Below, one piece after another: positions 6,591-11,422 of a stretch of DNA of 11,422 bases. The stretch covers positions 1 through 11,422 of the forward strand of contig RFHX01000118.1 of the NCBI GenBank assembly GCA_003695725.1, in the 5' to 3' direction. The notes beneath the pieces were generated by a model. That model searched no databases. It was not told the DNA's origin and worked only from the letters and a program-made list of their open reading frames with translations. Origin of the DNA: J061 sp003695725 [NCBI: Candidatus Schekmanbacteria bacterium]. Lineage in GTDB: Bacteria > Schekmanbacteria > GWA2-38-11. Numbering within the stretch: the stretch's first letter is position 1; every line of letters starts with the position of its first letter. The position numbers were made by a program, and so were the translations under genes.

Positions 6591-7337
6591 CTATTTCGAA
6601 GTCCACCAGATAACGGCGCTTCTTTTCTTAACTTCTGCAATCAACCACTTGTCTCTTTTTATGAGTTTTTCTGTGAGAAAATTTTTGAGAATGTTGTCAT
6701 ATTTCGAATTGTTTATGTTGAGATATGCCTTCCAGAATTCTACTGCTTCGTCGATGTCATAAAAGGGCTGGTCGATGTTTAGGTCGATAATGCAAGATTG
6801 CGGGTTCAAGCCCTTGGCAGTAAGTTTCTCAAAAACAGCAAGATGATTTTCTTTTTTTGGATATTCCTTGTTGAAAAGAATGGGATAAAGCTCGCTGAAA
6901 AAGAATTTATTGTTTTTCGTATCTGCGCCAACAATCAGGATAGTGATTTTTGGTGAAACCGATTCAAGGTTTTTTAAAAAGTCATCGAGCTCGACAAAGA
7001 GTTTTCTCACATTAGCCACAATGGCGGCATCATGTTTACCTGCATCGATTTCTCCGAACTTTGCTTCTAAAAATTTCATATTGGAAAGCTTCTTTTTCTC
7101 TGCTTTTTGGCGGATTTTATTTATCATTGAAGGTGAAGGCTCGAGGGCAGTTACTTGATATCCCAATTCCGCCAATGGGATTGATAAAGGTCCACATCCT
7201 GCACCAATATCGATTATTGTTTTACATTCTTGTATTAGCGGTATTATGATATTTAAAATTTTTTTGGAGTAATCGCTCTCTTCAAGCGCTCTATCATACC
7301 ACTCGACCTTTCTTTCATCCCAAAAAAAACTTCCCAT
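6591..7337 (-). CDS. Class I SAM-dependent methyltransferase
   Basis: 248 residues. Motif I, IDIGAGCGPLSIPLA (42-56), is the glycine-rich loop that binds S-adenosylmethionine in class I methyltransferases; the acidic end of the next strand, ALEPSPSM (64-71), would contact the ribose hydroxyls, and AKFGEID (92-98) resembles the adenine-contacting motif. The N-terminus, with FWDERKVEWYDRAL (5-18), resembles the cap helix of small-molecule methyltransferases. The second half has no recognised substrate motif, so the target is unknown. The start lies 23 nt inside the end of the upstream Nudix gene, in another frame, with AAGGA about 10 nt before the ATG; the two are almost certainly cotranscribed and may be translationally coupled. 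The stop is 23 nt from that of rpmB on the opposite strand. Confidence 0.85.
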   Translation of the reverse strand: MGSFFWDERKVEWYDRALEESDYSKKILNIIIPLIQECKTIIDIGAGCGPLSIPLAELGYQVTALEPSPSMINKIRQKAEKKKLSNMKFLEAKFGEIDAGKHDAAIVANVRKLFVELDDFLKNLESVSPKITILIVGADTKNNKFFFSELYPILFNKEYPKKENHLAVFEKLTAKGLNPQSCIIDLNIDQPFYDIDEAVEFWKAYLNINNSKYDNILKNFLTEKLIKRDKWLIAEVKKRSAVIWWTSK

Positions 7338-7767
7338 TTTCTTTTATTCCTTTTGCTTTTTTTATGATTTCGGTTGTTTTGTCATCCAATTCTTTTTCAC
7401 AGAGTTTATCCATACTGACAAATTCAACATCTACGGCATCACTGCCAGCTTTCAGACTTCCTCCTTCTATTGCACACAGATAATCGACAATAATATAGTG
7501 AAAAAGAATTGAGCCATTTCTATCTTTATTGATCTTTTCTATAGTTTCCACGATACAAAGCGGTTTTACCAATAATCCTGTTTCTTCAAAGAGCTCCCTT
7601 TTGACAGCTTCTTTCATTGGTTCTCCATATTCAATTCTCCCTCCGGGAATTGACCATTGTCCTTGTAATGGAGGATTTTTTCTTTTAACTAAAAGAACCT
7701 TTTCTTGTTGAAAAACGATTCCGCCAACAGCTGGAAGAGCTTTATCTCCAAAAATCTCCACATTCAT
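7315..7767 (-). CDS. Nudix hydrolase
   Basis: 150 residues. A complete Nudix box G-x5-E-x7-RE-L-x-EE-x-G-L occupies residues 43-65, with Glu58, Glu61 and Glu62 positioned to bind the catalytic metal. The preceding VLLVKRKNPPLQGQWSIPGG (24-43) is typical of the ADP-ribose pyrophosphatase/MutT-like branch. Members cleave nucleoside diphosphates linked to another moiety; ADP-ribose, dinucleotides or oxidised nucleotides are candidate substrates and cannot be told apart here. It is the first gene of a two-gene unit with the methyltransferase, overlapping it by 23 nt. No strong ribosome site precedes the ATG: AGGA is 14 nt away and the closer sequence is only AAAAGAATAA. The length is normal for the family. 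Confidence 0.93.
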   Translation of the reverse strand: MNVEIFGDKALPAVGGIVFQQEKVLLVKRKNPPLQGQWSIPGGRIEYGEPMKEAVKRELFEETGLLVKPLCIVETIEKINKDRNGSILFHYIIVDYLCAIEGGSLKAGSDAVDVEFVSMDKLCEKELDDKTTEIIKKAKGIKENGKFFLG

Positions 7768-7834
7768 TTATTCTTTTCACATCCTGTCTTTGCAAAATAC
7801 TCTTAAATCAAGTGTCATATAGTAAAAAAAAAAG

Positions 7835-7843
7835 AATATAGCA
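7835..7843 (-). promoter_or_regulatory. Possible extended -10 promoter for the Nudix-methyltransferase pair
   Basis: The minus strand reads TGCTATATT (7843 to 7835), close to the extended -10 consensus, followed by a run of ten T. Transcription would start near 7828, about 60 nt before the Nudix ATG. No good -35 is visible. Confidence 0.33.
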
Positions 7844-7957
7844 ATGAAAGGCTTTGAAAATCTCAGGAGAATTTTTTTGAAAATGAGTTTAAATAATCTT
7901 CATAAAACCATTTGGGATCTCATAGAGAGAGCAAGATTCGGAAAAGTTATTTGTTGA
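7844..7957 (+). other. Possible small ORF of 37 codons, uncertain
   Basis: An open frame runs from ATG 7844 to TGA 7957 and would encode a basic peptide with hydrophobic patches, ending in RARFGKVIC. A second in-frame ATG at 7883 would give 24 residues and has AGGAG 13 nt upstream; the first ATG has no ribosome site. It lies in the gap between the divergent Nudix and glcD genes, upstream of glcD in the same direction. It could be a small protein, a remnant, or chance. I see no known leader-peptide pattern. Confidence 0.15.
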
Positions 7958-7978
7958 AAATAATAAAAAAATTATATA
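7951..7978 (+). promoter_or_regulatory. Possible glcD promoter
   Basis: TTGTTG (7951-7956) and TATATA (7973-7978) are 16 nt apart; TATAAA (7975-7980) with 18 nt is an equal alternative. Another perfect TATAAT sits at 8009-8014, just 4 nt before the glcD ATG. The region is extremely AT-rich, so these matches are weak evidence. Confidence 0.3.
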
Positions 7979-8018
7979 AATAGATATATTTATGTTAATT
8001 AAATAGCATATAATTAAA

Positions 8019-9425
8019 ATGACAGACTACGGTAAAGTTAGTGATTCGTTGATTTCTCTCCTTGAAAAAGAGCTTGGGGCAGATTTGGTTTTCTTTGATG
8101 AAGATATCCTCGATGCTTATTCAAGAGACCAAACAAAGGGGTTGGAAGCGCGGCCTGATTTGGTTATCAAACCACGAAATGTGTCTCAGATACAAAGAGT
8201 AGTTCAAATTGCCAATGAAAAAAAGATACCGATAACTCCCCGTGGCCAGGGTTATGGATTGAGCGGAGGAGCAGTGCCTCTATATGGCGGAATTGTTATC
8301 TCTTTGGAACGAATGAATAAAGTCATCGACCTCGATTTAGATAATCTAATGGCAGTAGTTGAACAGGGAATTATCACGGGAAATTTTCACCGCCTTGTGG
8401 AAGAAGAAGGACTTTTTTATCCTCCTGACCCTGCAAGTTTAGATAGCTGTAGTATTGGAGGCAACATAGCTGAGGGCGCAGGAGGTCCCTATGCCGTAAA
8501 ATACGGCACGACAAAGGACTATGTTTGCGGATTGGAAGTTGTTTTGCCGTCAGGGGAAATAATCGAAACAGGTGGTAAGGTGGTAAAAGATGCTACAGGA
8601 TATAGTTTAACACAATTTTTTGTTGGTTCTGAGGGTACACTTGGAATTATCACAAAAGCAATACTCCGACTGCTTCCTTTACCCGGCAAAAGAATCGATT
8701 TATTAGTTGCTTTTGACAAGGTCGAAGATGCTTCAAGGACAGTTTCAATGCTTTTGAAACGCCGAGTCATTCCAACTGCAGTAGAGCTAATGGATAACTC
8801 GGCGCTAAAGCTTGGAGAGGAATATCTCAAAGAGAAGCCACCCTTCCCTGATGCGCAGGCGCATCTTCTCTTTGCTCTAAATGGTAATGATGAAAAAAGT
8901 TTGGAAGAAGAGATGGAAACAATTGAACAGTGTTGTGATGAAAATAATGCCGCAGATGTACTTGTTGCAAAAGGGACAGCAAGCCGCGAAAGGTTGTGGA
9001 AATTCAGACGCTGCCTTTTTGAAGCGGCAGGAGAAAGAAGTCTTCTATGCAGAAGTATGGATCCTGTTGTGCCAAGAGCTAAAATTCCGGCACTTCTTGC
9101 GGAAATTAAAAAGATTTCTGAAAAGGAAGGTTTTGAAGCATCCTGTTTTGGACACGCTGGAGACGGCAATATTCATATTACGATGTTTCCGGGCAGTTTG
9201 AGTGAAGAGGAGTGGTTGAAAAGATATTCAGTGTTTTGCAGAGAAATTTATGTTAAAACATCCGAGCTTGGAGGGAGAATTGCAGCTGAGCATGGAATAG
9301 GAGCGATTAGAAAGGATTATTTGCCTATATCGATTAAAAAAGCAGAGCTTAACCTTTTGAAGGAAATAAAAAAAGCCTTTGATTCAAAAAATATAATGAA
9401 TCCCGGTAAAATTTTTGATATGTAA
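8019..9425 (+). CDS. glcD: FAD-linked oxidase, glycolate oxidase subunit GlcD / D-lactate dehydrogenase type
   Basis: 468 residues, the normal length for GlcD-like flavoproteins that oxidise 2-hydroxy acids such as glycolate or D-lactate. The FAD-binding module comes first: PRGQGYGLSGGAVP (74-87), DPASLDSCSIGGNIAEGAGG (137-156) and GSEGTLGI (203-210). The C-terminal oxidase module shows DPVVPR (348-353), FGHAGDGNIH (377-386), AAEHGIG (422-428) and the closing NPGKIFD (461-467). His379, His386 and the Glu424-His425 pair fit the metal/substrate site of this family. No GlcE or GlcF partner follows, so the electron acceptor is unknown. There is no Shine-Dalgarno before the ATG, although the N-terminus aligns well with the family, so this start is likely right. 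It is followed after 38 nt by the SDR gene in an apparent operon. Which acid is oxidised is not decidable. Confidence 0.9.
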   Translation: MTDYGKVSDSLISLLEKELGADLVFFDEDILDAYSRDQTKGLEARPDLVIKPRNVSQIQRVVQIANEKKIPITPRGQGYGLSGGAVPLYGGIVISLERMNKVIDLDLDNLMAVVEQGIITGNFHRLVEEEGLFYPPDPASLDSCSIGGNIAEGAGGPYAVKYGTTKDYVCGLEVVLPSGEIIETGGKVVKDATGYSLTQFFVGSEGTLGIITKAILRLLPLPGKRIDLLVAFDKVEDASRTVSMLLKRRVIPTAVELMDNSALKLGEEYLKEKPPFPDAQAHLLFALNGNDEKSLEEEMETIEQCCDENNAADVLVAKGTASRERLWKFRRCLFEAAGERSLLCRSMDPVVPRAKIPALLAEIKKISEKEGFEASCFGHAGDGNIHITMFPGSLSEEEWLKRYSVFCREIYVKTSELGGRIAAEHGIGAIRKDYLPISIKKAELNLLKEIKKAFDSKNIMNPGKIFDM

Positions 9426-9463
9426 ATAACAAAAAAACAAGAGATGTAAGGAGGAAAAAATTA

Positions 9464-10360
9464 ATGGCAAATGATGAAAAGGGGACGGAAAAACCATTAA
9501 AGGTGCTCGTCGCAGGGGCAACTGGTTATCTTGGAAGCAATGTGGTCAGAGAATGTAAAAGGCGCGGCTATTGGGTGCGTGCTCTTGCAAGAAATCCAGA
9601 GAAGCTTGAAAAAATAGGGATAAAAGAGCTTTGCGATGATATCTTCGTAGGGGAAGCAACAAAGGATGAAACTCTTGAAGGGTTGTGCGATGGCATTGAT
9701 GTAGTCTTTTCAAGCATAGGTTTTATGACCTTTGATAAAAAACCACTTATCTGGGATGTTGATTACGGCGCAAATATGAATATTGTTCGCCGCGCAAAAG
9801 CTGCAGGAGTAAAACACTTTGTTTTTACATCAACGATTGGCAGTAAAGAAATGGCAAAGACAGTGAAAATAGCTGAGGCGAAGGAAGCTGTTGCCAAAGC
9901 CCTTCAGGAATCAGGAATGAATTGGACTGTAACGCAACCAACAGGTTTTTTTGATGATACAAGGAAACAATTTGAAGTAATCAAAAGCAGAGGCACTGCA
10001 TATGTCTTTGGCTCAGGACAGACAAAATATAATCCCATTCACGGTATAGACCTTGCCAAGGTTTCAGTTGATGCATTTACAAATCCTGAGATGAAGAATA
10101 AGTATGTCCCTGTGGGAGGCCCTGAAACCTTTACCCACGAAGAGGTAGCTCTCCTTGCTTTTAAAGTACTTGGAAAAGAGCCGAGAATTAGGCATATCCC
10201 CATTTGGGTTTTGAAACTCATCTCGATTATAGCAAGACCCTTTAATCAGAATCTCGCAGATATGATTTGCTTTTTTGTTGCCATTGGAGGTATGGAACTC
10301 GATGCGCCTCACTATGGAGAGCATCGCTTGGAAGATTTCTTGAGGACATTGGTTGATTAA
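9464..10360 (+). CDS. NAD(P)-binding atypical short-chain dehydrogenase/reductase (NmrA-like)
   Basis: 298 residues. A Rossmann fold begins at once: VLVAGATGYLGSNVVRE (14-30) holds the G-x-x-G-x-x-G dinucleotide motif, and Arg39 with Arg43 at the end of the second strand suggests NADP preference. HFVFTSTIGS (118-127) is the usual fourth strand, but the active-site Tyr-x3-Lys is absent; instead AEAKEAVAKAL (137-147) and WTVTQPTGFF (154-163) place it among atypical SDRs of the NmrA/SDR_a5 type, which include reductases, chaperone-like and redox-sensing proteins. A hydrophobic segment, roughly 244-276, might associate with membrane or a partner. A perfect AAGGAGG (9448-9454) lies 9 nt before the ATG, the best ribosome site in the window. 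It follows glcD by 38 nt, so the products may act on related substrates, but that is inference. Confidence 0.87.
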   Translation: MANDEKGTEKPLKVLVAGATGYLGSNVVRECKRRGYWVRALARNPEKLEKIGIKELCDDIFVGEATKDETLEGLCDGIDVVFSSIGFMTFDKKPLIWDVDYGANMNIVRRAKAAGVKHFVFTSTIGSKEMAKTVKIAEAKEAVAKALQESGMNWTVTQPTGFFDDTRKQFEVIKSRGTAYVFGSGQTKYNPIHGIDLAKVSVDAFTNPEMKNKYVPVGGPETFTHEEVALLAFKVLGKEPRIRHIPIWVLKLISIIARPFNQNLADMICFFVAIGGMELDAPHYGEHRLEDFLRTLVD

Positions 10361-10375
10361 AGCTTTCTATACCTT

Positions 10376-11311
10376 TTAAAAGATTGCCGTTGCTTTTTCT
10401 GATAAGTAGGCAAGTTCATCGGCAGATAATTGCCATTCAGCGGCTTGGGCATTTGATTTTGCTTGAGAGGCGTTCTTTGCACCAACAAGCGCTGATGTAA
10501 TCCCCTCTTGCTGCCTTATCCAGTTTATTGCAATGTGAGAGAGAGGTCTATCATATTTATTGGCAATCTTTTCCATCTCTTTCAACAATTCTTGGGTTTT
10601 ACTCCAATATGGCTCTTTGTAAAAAGGATAGAAAAATGAACGGGCATCATTTCCTGCAAATGAAGGTCTCTTTTTATATTTGCCTGTCAGTATTCCGCTT
10701 CCTAATGAGCCGTATGCAAGAATGCCAATATTGTTTTGCCTGCAGAAGGGAAGAATGTCTTTTTCAATATCTCTTTTGAGCAGTGAATAATGAGGTTGAA
10801 GGCTTGCAATCGGCGCTATGGAAACGGTTTTTTTTAGAAGTTCAAGGTCGAAATTGGAAACTCCTATTGCACGAATTTTGCCTTCCGACTGCATTTTTAG
10901 AAGTTCTTCCATTGTATCTTCAATGGGAGTTTTAGGGTCAGGCCAATGGCACTGATAAAGGTCAATATAGTCTGTATTTAAAAACATCAGGGATTCTTCC
11001 AAGTCTTGTCTGATTTTTTTCGGTTTTAGGTCAATAATGAATCCTTTTTTTCTGTCTAAGCCACACTTGGTTGCTACTACGACCTTTTCTCTTTTGCCTT
11101 TTATTGCCTTGCCGACAAGTTTTTCTGAATGTCCAGTGCCGTAGGCAGGTGCAGTATCGATGAGGTTGATTCCATAATCGATCGATGCTTCTATGGCTTT
11201 TATGGCTTCAGCATCGTCGGTTTTTCCCCAAAACATACCACCAATTGCCCATGTGCCCAGTCCGATTGTTGAAACTTTTATGCCGCTTTTTCCGAGTTCT
11301 CTGTATTCCAT
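10376..11311 (-). CDS. Aldo/keto reductase, classical soluble type
   Basis: 311 residues, full length for a (beta/alpha)8-barrel aldo/keto reductase that reduces aldehydes or ketones with NADPH. The whole catalytic tetrad is visible: Asp52 and Tyr57 in LIDTAPAYG, Lys82 in ATKCGL and His122 in YQCHWPDP. GVSNFD (150-155) and the coenzyme-binding C-terminal stretch ITSALVGAKNASQ (271-283) are typical; the overall pattern is closest to the YhdN/general stress protein 69 group. It has no Fe-S tail, unlike the reductase at the window's left end, so the two are not duplicates of each other. The physiological substrate is unknown. No good ribosome site precedes the ATG; the 111 nt upstream are AT-rich without a strong promoter. 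It is convergent with the SDR gene, 15 nt between stops. Confidence 0.94.
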   Translation of the reverse strand: MEYRELGKSGIKVSTIGLGTWAIGGMFWGKTDDAEAIKAIEASIDYGINLIDTAPAYGTGHSEKLVGKAIKGKREKVVVATKCGLDRKKGFIIDLKPKKIRQDLEESLMFLNTDYIDLYQCHWPDPKTPIEDTMEELLKMQSEGKIRAIGVSNFDLELLKKTVSIAPIASLQPHYSLLKRDIEKDILPFCRQNNIGILAYGSLGSGILTGKYKKRPSFAGNDARSFFYPFYKEPYWSKTQELLKEMEKIANKYDRPLSHIAINWIRQQEGITSALVGAKNASQAKSNAQAAEWQLSADELAYLSEKATAIF

Positions 11312-11422
11312 AATTGTTGAAGATTTTTTGTTGTGTGGGTTGCTAATAAATATTAATGAAAATGATAATAAATCAAGAAAAAATTTTTTTACTTTAAAAT
11401 GAGTTGTGGGAAAGTTAAAAAC

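Noticed and set aside
8519-9169. Long open frame of 216 codons on the minus strand inside glcD
   Set aside because: It is fully contained in the well-supported GlcD gene; the translation is Ser-rich and low in complexity without any family motif, as expected from an antisense shadow.
1-11311. The two aldo/keto reductases as a duplicated pair flanking an inserted segment
   Set aside because: They belong to different subfamilies: one has a ferredoxin-like tail, the other is a classical 311-residue enzyme. There are no flanking direct repeats or mobility genes.
11312-11422. Possible gene or promoter in the last 111 nt
   Set aside because: The sequence is AT-rich with only weak promoter-like hexamers on the minus strand and no supported coding frame; the plus-strand frame here is a shadow of the reductase gene.

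Overview
The window is an ordinary stretch of an AT-rich bacterial chromosome (GC roughly 35-40% by eye). Bacterial identity rests on a gene for ribosomal protein L28 (rpmB), a GspE/PilB-type secretion/pilus ATPase, and clear Shine-Dalgarno sequences before several genes. An aldo/keto reductase with a C-terminal dicluster ferredoxin-like tail, a Tat-exported DUF362 protein and a Cas4/AddB-like Fe-S nuclease would suit an anaerobic or microaerophilic, deep-branching Gram-negative-type bacterium (deltaproteobacterial relatives, Nitrospirae or candidate phyla). That placement is an inference, and no lineage can be named from sequence alone.

Layout: 1-780 (+) is the 3' part of a ferredoxin-tailed aldo/keto reductase; 787-1827 (-) a Tat-signal DUF362 protein; 2027-3232 (+) a PD-(D/E)XK nuclease with four Fe-S-type cysteines; 3233-3512 a non-coding gap with two AT-rich palindromes and a promoter-like sequence; 3513-5411 (+) a PilB/GspE ATPase with an MshEN-like N-terminus and an unusual double zinc ribbon at the C-terminus; 5440-6141 (-) a metallo-beta-lactamase-fold hydrolase; 6379-6567 (+) rpmB with a TTG start; 7767 back to 6591 (-) an overlapping Nudix hydrolase/methyltransferase pair; 8019-9425 (+) a GlcD-like FAD oxidase; 9464-10360 (+) an atypical SDR in the same apparent operon; 10376-11311 (-) a second, classical aldo/keto reductase.

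The arrangement is mosaic. Genes sit singly or in pairs and four times meet tail-to-tail with only 6-28 nt between stop codons, with no recognisable hairpin terminators. Three divergent intergenic regions (1828-2026, 6142-6378, 7768-8018) carry the likely promoters. No tRNA, rRNA, CRISPR array, insertion sequence, phage gene or toxin-antitoxin module was seen. Most genes are housekeeping or redox enzymes that do not form one obvious pathway.

I did not find a convincing new multi-gene system. The most distinctive item is the orphan PilB-like ATPase: it joins a candidate c-di-GMP-binding N-terminus to an added eight-cysteine double zinc ribbon and is preceded by two palindromes, with no pilus or secretion partner genes in view.
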